A stretch of DNA of 64,000 nt from Lachnospiraceae bacterium (GCA_015056725.1 SVFS01000006.1:1-64000); one strand, 5' to 3'; positions 50,132-59,855 are shown, counted from the first letter of the stretch. Translations and numbers: made by a program. The notes: a model not told the origin generated them from the sequence alone.

Positions 50132-50172
50132 AACGCAGCCGAAGGTGGAAGCACCTCTTGGCTGCGTTTTCA
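50129..50172. terminator. Bidirectional rho-independent terminator
   Basis: AAAACGCAGCCgaaGGTG-gaag-CACCtcttGGCTGCGTTTT. Confidence 0.85.
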
Positions 50173-50174
50173 AT

Positions 50175-51035
50175 TTAGATGATATTGCGTATGCCATCAC
50201 AGATTTTGCGTGCAACAGCAGGATTATTCATAGTATATAAGTGGATACCATCCACATCATTTGCCAACAAATCTATAATCTGACTAAGCGCATAAGACAT
50301 ACCGGCATCGTACAATGCCTGCTTATTATCTCCATAGCGTTTGATAATCTTTTCAAATTTCGGTGGCAGAGATGCTCCACATAAATTCACCATTCGCATA
50401 ATCTGTGCACCGTTAATTACCGGCATAATTCCCGGTGTGATTGGTACATCAATACCACCAATCCGACAGTCATCCACAAAACGGTAAAAGTAGTCGTTGT
50501 CAAAGAACAATTGTGACAACAATACTTCTGCCCCTGCATCCACCTTCTTCTTCAAATTACGGATTTCCGAAACTCTGCTTTCTGATTCCGGATGACATTC
50601 CGGATAACATGCACCAGCAATACAAAAATCATAATTTGTATTTAAATGCTTCACAAGATTAGACGCATATCGGAAATCCGGCTTTTCCGGAAGATTCGGA
50701 TTTCTGTCTCCGCGAAGAGCCAGTACATTTTCAATACCCTCTGCCTGAAGCACTTTTGCAAATTCATCAATTTCCTGCTTGTCATAGCATAAGCAAGTAA
50801 GATGAACCACCGGTTCCACATGATATTCATGCTTGATTTTCTTTGCCAAGTCAATCGTTTTATTGTTATTGGAACTGCCACCGGCACCAAATGTAACACT
50901 GATATAATCCGGATTCAGTTCACACAAAATTTCAAGTGTTGCATCAATATTTTTCAGTTCATCATCTTTCTTTGGCGGAAAAATTTCAAATGACAACACA
51001 TTTTTCTTTTCTTTATAGATATCTGCAATTCTCAT
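50175..51035 (-). CDS. metF: Methylenetetrahydrofolate reductase
   Basis: LSFEIFPPKKDDEL...YISVTFGAGGSS...VLALRGD; AAGGAG RBS before 51035. Confidence 0.95.
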   Translation of the reverse strand: MRIADIYKEKKNVLSFEIFPPKKDDELKNIDATLEILCELNPDYISVTFGAGGSSNNNKTIDLAKKIKHEYHVEPVVHLTCLCYDKQEIDEFAKVLQAEGIENVLALRGDRNPNLPEKPDFRYASNLVKHLNTNYDFCIAGACYPECHPESESRVSEIRNLKKKVDAGAEVLLSQLFFDNDYFYRFVDDCRIGGIDVPITPGIMPVINGAQIMRMVNLCGASLPPKFEKIIKRYGDNKQALYDAGMSYALSQIIDLLANDVDGIHLYTMNNPAVARKICDGIRNII

Positions 51036-51081
51036 AATACTCTCCTTATTTTTTTTATAAGAATTTTTGTACACAAATCAA

Positions 51082-51759
51082 TTATATATCTGCCTGCATA
51101 CGGAGCTTATCCATTTTATAGTCTAATTCCATACTCAATCTCGCACATTCAGCAAGCTCCTGCTCCATTTCTTCTGTAAATTCTTTCTCTTTCTTATATC
51201 GAAGCTGATGCTCAAGGCTTGCCCAGCAGTCCATCGCAATCGTACGAAGTTGAATTTCTACCTTCATAAGACGTTTTTCATTTTCCAAAAAAATAGGAAC
51301 CGATACAATCAGATGCAAGCTTCTATAGCCGTTTTTCTTTGGATTTTGTATGTAGTCTTTCTTTTCTAATAAAGTAATATCATCCTGCTTTAAAAGAGCC
51401 TCCGCAAGGGTATATACATCCTCCGGAAATCCGCAAATTACACGAATTCCTGCTACATCATTCAAATTATTCTCGATAGCTTCTACAGTCAAAGGCAAGT
51501 CTTTACGTTCCAATTTTTCCATAATACTTGGAATTTTTTTAATTCTGCCTTTTATACTATTGATAGGATTTCTATCGTGCTGCAAAGAATATTCTTCATC
51601 CAACACTTTAAATTTTGTTTCGATTTCCATCATAGCACACTTATAATAAGACATCAGTCTCTGCATTTCCATGCCTTTCTGTTTTGCCCAGCCGAGTGCC
51701 TTGTCATTGGCAAGCCCCATCATAAGTTTCCCAAGCATACCCTCTTTATCCAATTTCAT
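51082..51759 (-). CDS. Small alarmone synthetase (RelA/SpoT synthetase domain)
   Basis: NLNDVAGIRVICGFPEDVYTLAEALLKQ...KDYIQNPKKNGYRSLHLIV...VEIQLRTIAMDCWASLEHQLRYKK. Confidence 0.92.
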   Translation of the reverse strand: MKLDKEGMLGKLMMGLANDKALGWAKQKGMEMQRLMSYYKCAMMEIETKFKVLDEEYSLQHDRNPINSIKGRIKKIPSIMEKLERKDLPLTVEAIENNLNDVAGIRVICGFPEDVYTLAEALLKQDDITLLEKKDYIQNPKKNGYRSLHLIVSVPIFLENEKRLMKVEIQLRTIAMDCWASLEHQLRYKKEKEFTEEMEQELAECARLSMELDYKMDKLRMQADI

Positions 51760-51771
51760 TTCTAAATTCCT

Positions 51772-52890
51772 CTAACAGTATTCACCATATTCGCATCCGA
51801 TGTTTTCTGCCAGAATTTCATCAAGCAGCTTACCGTCACGATACAGTTTAACGGTTCCTTTTCCGTTACCGCCATTCCAAAGACGATTATGGAATTTGTC
51901 CCCATTAGGTGCTTCATAATTTACTAAAAGCATATCTTTCTTTTCACAGGTAATATCTGTTACCATTTTATTACGCCATGTCTTTTGCTCTACATGCCAG
52001 ATGATCTGAGTATCTGTTTCTTTACAGTCAAAGAATGTCCTTGCAAACGTCCAGAATTTTGAAAAGTTAAACTCATATGCTTTTCCTTCATACCAGAATG
52101 CAGATAACAGTTTTCTCGAAAGTGCAACAGGTCCGATTTTCGGTCTGCCTCCACCAATATCAAATACACTGTCTGTCAGCTTTTTACCGGTAAGCTTACT
52201 AGTCAGGTTATTGGAAGATAACCATACCCATGGAGAAGTAAAATTTTTACCCCAGTTCTTATCAGCATATCCGTAGCTGTTTTCTTTGCTGACCTTATAT
52301 GTTTCTCCATTCCAGATTACTTCTCCTTCAAAAGCAGATTTCATCCCCTCTGCATGCCAGAACATCTCAAACGCCTGCATTCTCCGAAACGGTGTACTTG
52401 CTCCATATCCAACATTGAAGGCTGTCACCTTATCTATTTTCAGATTCCAGCTCATCTCCCCGGATTCACACATATATTCAGGATGATTTTGGGCATCCTC
52501 TGCACTCACTTGTACATGCCCGTAAGTACTTATTTCATCCACATAACATTCGTCTGCCTTTACATGAAACGGAACACCAAAATCTACTTCTATCTGATTC
52601 CATCCGTAAAATCTATGTAACTGTGTCGCATCTTCGCCCCAAGCCCCTGCTTTTACCATTAAGTAGGATGGTTTGATGCCCTTTTCCTTATTTGAAGGAA
52701 GTTGTCCGAAAATCGGTTCATCGCCACCACTTTCCGGATTACATAAGAAAAATTCTATAAAAAACGGCTTCGCCTCACCTGTCAGGGCATGATAGCCGGT
52801 AAAAGAATGCCACCACCAATCATAACCGCACTTTGCCTGACCACCGGTAAGCATACATTCATTTCTTCTGATATCGTGTTTGTTAAACAT
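51772..52890 (-). CDS. Tocopherol cyclase-like protein
   Basis: GYDWWWHSFTGYHALTGEAKPFFIEFFLCNP; SYGYADKNWGKNFTSPWVWLSSNNL. Confidence 0.8.
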   Translation of the reverse strand: MFNKHDIRRNECMLTGGQAKCGYDWWWHSFTGYHALTGEAKPFFIEFFLCNPESGGDEPIFGQLPSNKEKGIKPSYLMVKAGAWGEDATQLHRFYGWNQIEVDFGVPFHVKADECYVDEISTYGHVQVSAEDAQNHPEYMCESGEMSWNLKIDKVTAFNVGYGASTPFRRMQAFEMFWHAEGMKSAFEGEVIWNGETYKVSKENSYGYADKNWGKNFTSPWVWLSSNNLTSKLTGKKLTDSVFDIGGGRPKIGPVALSRKLLSAFWYEGKAYEFNFSKFWTFARTFFDCKETDTQIIWHVEQKTWRNKMVTDITCEKKDMLLVNYEAPNGDKFHNRLWNGGNGKGTVKLYRDGKLLDEILAENIGCEYGEYC

Positions 52891-52931
52891 TGCTTCTCCT
52901 TATTGTCTATCTTTCAATTCATCATTTTACT

Positions 52932-53190
52932 TTATCGCTTTATTATAGCAAGGTTTTCCCGGATGGGAAATATGTTATTAAAAAATGATTCTGCATAATC
53001 AAAATAGGAATCATCTGCTCGATATCCTATAATCACATCATAAGCATTTACATTAATACTAAAATTATCAAGCAAATACTTTTTTGCTCTCCCTGCAACA
53101 GGTGTTTTCATAGAAAGCAGACGATACTCAACCAATACCGCAATCCAATTAAATTCTTTCTCCCCTTTCAGAATTGCGTATCTAAAAGAA
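52932..53190 (-). pseudogene. 5'-truncated remnant of a DUF3990-like gene
   Basis: Reading frame upstream of ORF start stays coding-like: ILKGEKEFNWIAVLVEYRLLSMKTPVAGRAKKYLLDNFSINVNAYDVIIGYRADDSYFDYAESFFNN; no N-terminal half. Confidence 0.55.
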
Positions 53191-53241
53191 AAAAGTGTAT
53201 AATATTACAAAGATACCGTTTTACAATCGGAGGTGGATGTG

Positions 53242-53619
53242 ATGTGGTTTTGGTGGTTTATGTTTGTGTGTGATTTAATAATACCAATTCTTTTAATTAT
53301 CGCAGGCAGAATGATGTGGAAGCATTGCCCGCAAAAAATAAATGGTATCTATGGATATCGAACAAGACGTTCCATGAAGAATATGGACACTTGGAAATTT
53401 GCTCATGATTATTGCGGACGCCTTTGGTGAAAAAGTGGTTTATTGATGTTAATTCCATCTGTTTTGATACATTTTCCTTTCATCCACAGTAATGAAGATG
53501 TGATTGGAACTGTCGGTGCAATTCTTTGTATAATTCAAGTGACTGTTTTGATAGCCACTATCTTTCCAACCGAAGCCGCTCTGAAAAAGACATTTTTTGA
53601 GGACGGAACTCGAAGATAA
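53242..53619 (+). pseudogene. SdpI-family membrane protein gene interrupted by in-frame TGA
   Basis: MWFWWFMFVCDLIIPILLIIAGRMMWKHCPQKINGIYGYRTRRSMKNMDTWKFAHDYCGRLW-TGA-KSGLLMLIPSVLIHFPFIHSNEDVIGTVGAILCIIQVTVLIATIFPTEAALKKTFFEDGTRR*, same frame throughout. Confidence 0.75.
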
Positions 53620-53625
53620 AATGGA

Positions 53626-54252
53626 ATGCAGATCTCAAAAGACTACCTAATCCAAAAGAAGAAAGAACTGAAAGGCGCTGAATTCTTATCTGGATTTTCC
53701 AAGGATGATAAAATCTATCCCATAATCACATTGACCGTATATTTTGGTTCTGAAAAATGGGATGCTCCGAGAAGTCTAAAGGAAATGTTCCCCTCAGATA
53801 TCGAAGATATTGTACTAAATCAAATAGAAGATTATCGCCTTCATTTAATTATTCCAAGCGAAATCGAAGATTTTTCCATATTTAAGACGGATTTAGGAAA
53901 AGCATTAAAGTATATCAAAATGTCTGATAAACCGGATGGGATAAAGCAATTAAGACTGGATGAGAATTTTCAACAGATGAGTGTGGATACTATACAGCTT
54001 ATCAACGAATTCACAAAAAGTAATATCGAAATACCCGAAGAAGAGGAGGAAATAAATATGTGTGTAGCATGGGATACTTTTGAAAGAGAATGTACGGAAA
54101 AAGGCCGCCGCGAAGGTCACCGCGAAGGTGTACTGTCCACATTAACAGAATTAGTTGAAAAAGGCATTCTAAACATGGAAGACGCTGCAAGCCATGCATC
54201 CATTCCCTTAGAAGACTTTAAGCAGCTCATAGGAAATGCCTCTAAAATATGA
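53626..54252 (+). pseudogene. C-terminal part of Rpn-family (PD-(D/E)XK) recombination-promoting nuclease, N-terminus missing
   Basis: AEFLSGFSKDDKIYPIITLTVYFGSEKWDAPRSLKEMF is the internal/C-terminal Rpn signature; catalytic N-terminal half absent upstream. Confidence 0.65.
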
Positions 54253-54385
54253 TATGTATTAATCAAAAATTTATATAAGATATCATTTGCCCGTAACATC
54301 AAGATTGTGCATACTTTTTTCTATTCTGCAAATACTATGGAAGCAACGAAAAAACATTTCAACACAATATAGGATGGAGCAAATA

Positions 54386-54694
54386 ATGAACAAAGACACA
54401 AAGCAAAACCAAAATGCAGCTTCCGAACTTGCCTACGCTGCACTTGATGAAATTCCCACTCCAAAATCGGATGCAAAAGAAATCGTGGGACTCGTAAAAT
54501 CAAGTGGTAAAGTCACCGGATATCAGCTCTCTGATGGCTCCACAGTTTCCAAAGACGAAGGAGTCAGTATGGCGAAATCAGGAGATATTCAAGGTGTCGG
54601 TGTGGCACACCGTAAAGATTCCGAATATCTAAAATCCTTACCGGATGGAACCGAAGAAAATAATTTAGGCAACCTGCCTTCTATCAGTGGCTGA
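54386..54694 (+). CDS. DUF3892-like small protein
   Basis: GLVKSSGKVTGYQLSDGSTVSKDEGVSMAKSGDIQGVGVAHRKDSEYLKSLPDGTEENNLGNLP. Confidence 0.75.
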   Translation: MNKDTKQNQNAASELAYAALDEIPTPKSDAKEIVGLVKSSGKVTGYQLSDGSTVSKDEGVSMAKSGDIQGVGVAHRKDSEYLKSLPDGTEENNLGNLPSISG

Positions 54695-54713
54695 AGCATT
54701 CAGCCACTTCTAT

Positions 54714-55598
54714 TTATGCCAAACAAATCATCCGCGCATATTTTTTTTCTGAATCTTCCACAACTTTTATTTTTCCTTCGGAAATAAAGTGATTAATCCG
54801 TTTTGCATACCACCAATCGCCTATGCCCAATGGATAGTATCCTAGTATATTACCAATAAGTCTAGCTTCTTTTATGGGCTCATCAGTAAGCCGTTTCCAA
54901 ATCAGAAAATCATAAAAGGATTCCGATACACCTACCAGCTGCCCATTCACAACAGCACGCAGTGGACTATTCTCTTCTTGCAGTTCACTCCAAAAACCTG
55001 CATTCATCCTGATTTCCTGTTTCGATAACTTTTTTTCATAAGGTAAAAATGCTGCAAATTCCTCTGCTGACACTTCTCCCCAGCTTTGGTAACGCTGTAT
55101 CGTATTTCCACGAATTTCATACTCCGGCATTTTCACCACCGAAATATCATTTTCATACTTTTGCAAAAGACCACACAACATATAGAATCCACATCTGGAA
55201 TAAGGTGCATCACTATACCATATTCTTATCGATTCACCATCTTCAAGATAATGTTGTAAACGCACCAATTCATTTGCATAAGCATCTGTCGCCTCTCGTA
55301 ATTCTCTTTCTAATTCAGCATCTCTTCCCCATTGCTCCTGCGCATACAGAGAGCAAATCAATTTCTTACGATAATCACTATTCACTTCCTGTCTGATATC
55401 CCCCACATCCAGTAAAAAAGAAAGACCGATTACTTCTCTGGATGTTCCGGGTATCCAGCCGGCAAATGACTTTTGTGGTGGTTTCTTTTTTCCGACAAAC
55501 CATACAGAAGTTGGACCGTCTGTTTTTCCATGCATTATTGTATTTTTAGCCACTTTCATAGCCGCAGTTTCACTATCTGCAAATAGTACTTCTATCAT
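54714..55598 (-). CDS. DUF1835/DUF3658-like protein
   Basis: MIEVLFADSETAAMKVAK...IRIWYSDAPYSRCGFYMLCGLL...WGEVSAEEFAAFL. Confidence 0.75.
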   Translation of the reverse strand: MIEVLFADSETAAMKVAKNTIMHGKTDGPTSVWFVGKKKPPQKSFAGWIPGTSREVIGLSFLLDVGDIRQEVNSDYRKKLICSLYAQEQWGRDAELERELREATDAYANELVRLQHYLEDGESIRIWYSDAPYSRCGFYMLCGLLQKYENDISVVKMPEYEIRGNTIQRYQSWGEVSAEEFAAFLPYEKKLSKQEIRMNAGFWSELQEENSPLRAVVNGQLVGVSESFYDFLIWKRLTDEPIKEARLIGNILGYYPLGIGDWWYAKRINHFISEGKIKVVEDSEKKYARMICLA

Positions 55599-55605
55599 AG
55601 CTTCC

Positions 55606-55776
55606 TTACCTTTCATCATCCATTTTTAGTAGTTTTCCCCATTCCTGTACCAGCCTTTCTAAACCCCATGCCGCATTCGCCGGACTGGTCGATGGAAGAC
55701 ATATTGCTTCCTTTTGCAGCAGGGGATAGATATTTTTTTGATAGAGTTGCTGTGCTTTCTCTCCGCGAATATTATA
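55606..55776 (-). pseudogene. C-terminal remnant of DNA-deoxyinosine glycosylase (UDG superfamily)
   Basis: Manual translation YNIRGEKAQQLYQKNIYPLLQKEAICLPSTSPANAAWGLERLVQEWGKLLKMDDER*; LPSTSPANAA motif; stop codon directly upstream. Confidence 0.65.
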
Positions 55777-56623
55777 TCACAAAAGCATTTTCCATCGAAT
55801 TATATTTTGCTGTTAGCCGAAGCTCTGTTGCAAAATTTTTCAAATCATTTCTCAAATACTGCTCTAAGGCTACATCCCCTTTATACGCATTATCGACTAA
55901 TACAGTCAGACATTGTTGTAAGTTTTCATTTAAAGACCTCTTTTTTCTTACACTACTGTCATTTCCAAAAAACAGTACTATTTTCCGTAATTTTTCGTAA
56001 TCTTCCTTTGTACTCGTTTCTTCCAGTGATTTCCCAAGCATAATATGACACATAAGATTTCTAAATACTATATTACATATATTATAGTATTGACTTGCAT
56101 AGTCACTATCAAATTGATAAAGTATCTGTCGCACATACGCTTCTGGTAAGGCATTTAAAAACTTTTGCTCCAAACAAATGGCATCTACATATTTTGAAAT
56201 TGCTTGTATACCGCATTCACCATACAACGAAGTAAGTATCGGATAATCCATTGTTATGCCCGTTTCCTGCGGTGCATATCGAATGTCATAATAATGAAAA
56301 AATCCCGGTATAGCCTGTTCTACAGTCAATTTATAGTTTTCATTTCCATAGGCATGAAATGTTAATAACATCTCATTATACCGTTTTTGTGATTCTTTTA
56401 CTTTATTAAACACGCACTCATAGCCATACTTATACGCCTCCTGTGCTGACAATTTCTGTTTTCCAATCGGTAGCCCACTATGCTCGCCAACATCTATGCA
56501 ATATAGCACTGCTTCCATTAATTGATTCGCCTTCGTATATGAAATGGATGTACTTTCATTCATTGTATATTTGTCTGCTAATGCCGCTACTAACGGCACA
56601 AGTTCTTCCAGCTGATAATTCAT
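55772..56623 (-). CDS. Hypothetical protein (possibly DUF6179-like)
   Basis: Start MNYQLEELVPL at 56623 overlapping upstream stop by ATGA. Confidence 0.65.
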   Translation of the reverse strand: MNYQLEELVPLVAALADKYTMNESTSISYTKANQLMEAVLYCIDVGEHSGLPIGKQKLSAQEAYKYGYECVFNKVKESQKRYNEMLLTFHAYGNENYKLTVEQAIPGFFHYYDIRYAPQETGITMDYPILTSLYGECGIQAISKYVDAICLEQKFLNALPEAYVRQILYQFDSDYASQYYNICNIVFRNLMCHIMLGKSLEETSTKEDYEKLRKIVLFFGNDSSVRKKRSLNENLQQCLTVLVDNAYKGDVALEQYLRNDLKNFATELRLTAKYNSMENAFVI

Positions 56624-57039
56624 TCTTGCCTCCATTCCCAATTTTCCAGACATGCACTTTCCAAATAATCCAAATCCCCACCACAAAACTGCTCATATTG
56701 TGCATACATAAACTGCAATATTTCGGTATCAGGTATTTCATCTCCAAGTTCATTTTTAAAGGTATAAAAAATTGCCTGTAAACGTACAATTGTTTCCGCA
56801 TAATTATCAGCGTAGATATATGCTGAATTGCAAAACTCCATAATCAACTTTGGCAGAATCCCCTCCCCAAATTCAACCCTCTGCTGTCTCTTTAATTCAT
56901 TTTTTCGTTCTTGAAGCAGCATTTCTATCTCTTCTTTTGATAAGACTAATCCATACTCTATCGTCGCTGCATTCATTTCCAGCAATAGCCTTTTCTGTTG
57001 CCCATCCTGCATATGTTCTAACCAGTCTCTTGCTTCCAT
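56620..57039 (-). CDS. Hypothetical protein (possibly DUF6323-like)
   Basis: MEARDWLEHMQDG...LVLSKEEIEMLLQERKNELKRQQRVEFGEGILPKLIMEFCNSAYI; AAGGAGG RBS. Confidence 0.65.
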   Translation of the reverse strand: MEARDWLEHMQDGQQKRLLLEMNAATIEYGLVLSKEEIEMLLQERKNELKRQQRVEFGEGILPKLIMEFCNSAYIYADNYAETIVRLQAIFYTFKNELGDEIPDTEILQFMYAQYEQFCGGDLDYLESACLENWEWRQE

Positions 57040-57266
57040 TCCATCGCTCCCCTCCTTATAAAGTAATTGTTTTCCGCTCTCCTCTTTAATCACTGTATAT
57101 TAGTGGAGATTTTTCGATTGTACCTCTCATGGCTCACTATTGGTAGACTTGAAAAAAACAGCATTTTGTGGTAATATAAACGTAGAAAGGGAAGAAAATT
57201 TTTAATTTTCTTCCCTTTATCATGTCAACAGTATACTTTTTTCATATCTTTACCACAGCTATCTTT

Positions 57267-57755
57267 TTACGCTTCGTCACATATAATATCACACAGTTCA
57301 AACCGCAAAGCTTTCTGAAGTTCCTGCAAAGAAAGTTCTACCTGGTAGCCTATTTTTCCAGCACTAAAAAAGATCGTCTCAAAACCTTGTGCTGACTCAT
57401 TGATTATTGTTTTAAACTGTTTTTTCATACCTATAGGAGAGCAACCACCATGAATGTAACCTGTAAGTGGTAATAACTCCTTAGCCTTAATCATTGCAAT
57501 GCTCTTTTCTCCTACCGCTTTTGCCGCTTTTTTCAAATCAAGCTCCTTATGGACCGGTACAAGAAAAACATAATAATTTTTAGAAGGAGCCTGCGTTACT
57601 AATGTTTTGAATACCTGCTCAGGATTCTGTCCTAATACTTCTGCTACTTCCACACCACTAATTGCATCTGTATCAGCATAGAAATGACTATTATAGTTTA
57701 TCTTCTTCTGGTCTAATGACCTCATGACATTTGTTTTTTCAATTCCTTTTTTCAT
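57267..57755 (-). CDS. ybaK: Cys-tRNA(Pro)/YbaK-type deacylase
   Basis: VFKTLVTQAPSKNYYVFLVPVHKELDLKKAAKAVGEKSIAMIKAKELLPLTGYIHGGCSPIGMKK. Confidence 0.93.
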   Translation of the reverse strand: MKKGIEKTNVMRSLDQKKINYNSHFYADTDAISGVEVAEVLGQNPEQVFKTLVTQAPSKNYYVFLVPVHKELDLKKAAKAVGEKSIAMIKAKELLPLTGYIHGGCSPIGMKKQFKTIINESAQGFETIFFSAGKIGYQVELSLQELQKALRFELCDIICDEA

Positions 57756-57823
57756 ACATTTTCTACTCTAGATATCTTCCGGTAATTTTCTCAGTTTTTT
57801 CATTTCCATATCAAGGGCACTAT

Positions 57824-58789
57824 CTAGCCATTTTCCAGCAGATATCCAAAAATATGCATACCCAGTTTCAGCACATTATGACGCAGCAGATTGTTTTTTA
57901 CCGTTACATAATCATCACTGATAATCCGTTCAACCAATGCTTTTGTTTCTTTCTTGTCAAGCTCCACCGGATCTTTTTGTTCTAATGACTCATAACGTTT
58001 TGCCATATCTTCATCTATTTTTCCATTATTGGCAATAACAACATCTATCTTACGTTTTCCAAGATATTGATTTAGAAGTTTAATGTGATCAGACACCTTG
58101 AAATCCTCTGTTTCGCCGGGCTGCGTTACCATGTTGCAGACATACATGATTTTTCCCTTGCTCCTGTCAATAGCATCTACGATTTCATCACAAATCAGAT
58201 TCGGAATAATGCTCGTAAATACACTTCCCATACTAAGCAAGATCAAATCCGCATCCTCTAACGCTCTTACCGCTTCTTTCGTTGGTACCGGCTTTTCCTT
58301 GTAAAAGATACGTTTAATCCCCTTATTTGTCATGGTGATATTATGCTCGCCTTCCACAATACTGCCATCTTCCATTTCTCCCATTAAGACAACATTGTCT
58401 TCTGTCAATGGTACTACTTTTCCTTTTAAATTAAACACCTTACTCAAAGCTTCAATCCCGTCAGAAAGGTTCCCTGTGATTTCTGACGATGCTGTCAGTA
58501 ATAGATTCCCTACCGTATGACCATCTAAGTCACTGGTTGTATGGAAACGATAATTAAACAGCTCCATTACAAGAGGCTCTGTTTCTGATAATGCTACTAA
58601 GACACGTCTAATATCTCCCACTGCCGGAATGCTGAATTCTTCACGAAGCACCCCTGTACTTCTTCCATCATCGCAAACTGACACGATAGCTGTTATGTCC
58701 AGTGGAAATTCTTTTAATCCTCTAAGCAATGTGGACGAACCTGTTCCACCGCCTAAAACTACAACTTTTCTTTTCATACTATTTGCCAT
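57824..58789 (-). CDS. yvcK: YvcK/gluconeogenesis factor family protein
   Basis: KVVVLGGGTGSSTLLRGLKEFPLDITAIVSVCDDGRSTGVLREEF. Confidence 0.93.
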   Translation of the reverse strand: MANSMKRKVVVLGGGTGSSTLLRGLKEFPLDITAIVSVCDDGRSTGVLREEFSIPAVGDIRRVLVALSETEPLVMELFNYRFHTTSDLDGHTVGNLLLTASSEITGNLSDGIEALSKVFNLKGKVVPLTEDNVVLMGEMEDGSIVEGEHNITMTNKGIKRIFYKEKPVPTKEAVRALEDADLILLSMGSVFTSIIPNLICDEIVDAIDRSKGKIMYVCNMVTQPGETEDFKVSDHIKLLNQYLGKRKIDVVIANNGKIDEDMAKRYESLEQKDPVELDKKETKALVERIISDDYVTVKNNLLRHNVLKLGMHIFGYLLENG

Positions 58790-58875
58790 TCTTTCTTCTT
58801 TTTACAAATATCTTTTACTTATATATCACATTATTTACTGATTTTCATTTGTAATCATATTTCTTGCATGCTGTT

Positions 58876-59358
58876 TTACAAGCTGTACTTCAAATACACA
58901 AGCCCTTGCATCGGACTATTATTGTAGCTTTCGATTTCTACAAATCCATATCTTTTATACATCATAATCGCACTTTCCAAAAATGGAAATGTATCAAGAA
59001 GTATGTTTTGATAACCAATTTCTTTTGCATCTTCTATGATTTTCTTAACCATCTGACTTGCAATATGCTTACCGCGAAACTCCGGCTTAACATACAGACG
59101 TTTCATTTCACAATTATCATTATCTATCTTGCGAAGTCCTATACATCCTGCAAGTTTTCCTTCATAATATGCTAAATACAGTCTACCCTGCGGCTTGCCG
59201 TATTTCACTTCCAAATGTGCGATTTCTTCATCATAATTTTGAAGTGCCAGATAATCTTTGAAACCGGGATTTTCTGCTATCAGCATTTCTGTATATTCTT
59301 TGAAAAGTATACTAACCTCCTGCGGAAAATCGTACGCAGGGATAATCTCTAAATTCAT
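58876..59358 (-). CDS. GNAT family N-acetyltransferase
   Basis: MKRLYVKPEFRGKHIASQMVKKIIEDAKEIGYQNILLDT. Confidence 0.93.
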   Translation of the reverse strand: MNLEIIPAYDFPQEVSILFKEYTEMLIAENPGFKDYLALQNYDEEIAHLEVKYGKPQGRLYLAYYEGKLAGCIGLRKIDNDNCEMKRLYVKPEFRGKHIASQMVKKIIEDAKEIGYQNILLDTFPFLESAIMMYKRYGFVEIESYNNSPMQGLVYLKYSL

Positions 59359-59395
59359 TCTATTTATCCTCTATTCCACTCAAAACATTCAGCAG

Positions 59396-59855
59396 TTACA
59401 TAACATCAACTTCAATTCCATTCTTGAACAATATTTCTTTTTTCTGTTCAAATCGTTTCTTGTTTTGTACTCCTATTGCATTACATAACAGTTTTACGCT
59501 ATATCCTGGCTTTTTTGCATCAAGTGCCGTGCTTGCGACACAATAATTGCCATCCACACCTATTATTTCAAGGTTGTTGACTTCATGTTCTTCCAAAAAT
59601 ACTAATCAATGCTCTATTTGAAAATGCACTTGCTGTTTTTTTCAGAAAAACATGTGTTGAACATGCCATTAAATCATCTGCAAAATCGCTACATTCATCC
59701 CCACTTCGCAATTGCTTTACATTTTTAATATATATGATAAGGCTACTATCATTAGCTGCCGTTTGTATGTTATTATTTATATGTGACAACAAATCTTCAT
59801 TATATTTTTTCATATATTCTTTTTGTACGTCAATTACCAATAATGCCTCTTTCAC
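59396..59855 (-). pseudogene. Isochorismatase/cysteine hydrolase family gene split by a frameshift
   Basis: ALLVIDVQKEYMKKYN...SNRALISI | LEEHEVNNLEIIGVDGNYCVASTALDA; frames join if one base is removed from A5 at 59595-59599. Confidence 0.75.

Noticed and set aside
53626-54252. Intact transposase
   Set aside because: Rpn-like C-terminal fragment only; catalytic N-terminal region is missing and no terminal repeats were seen.
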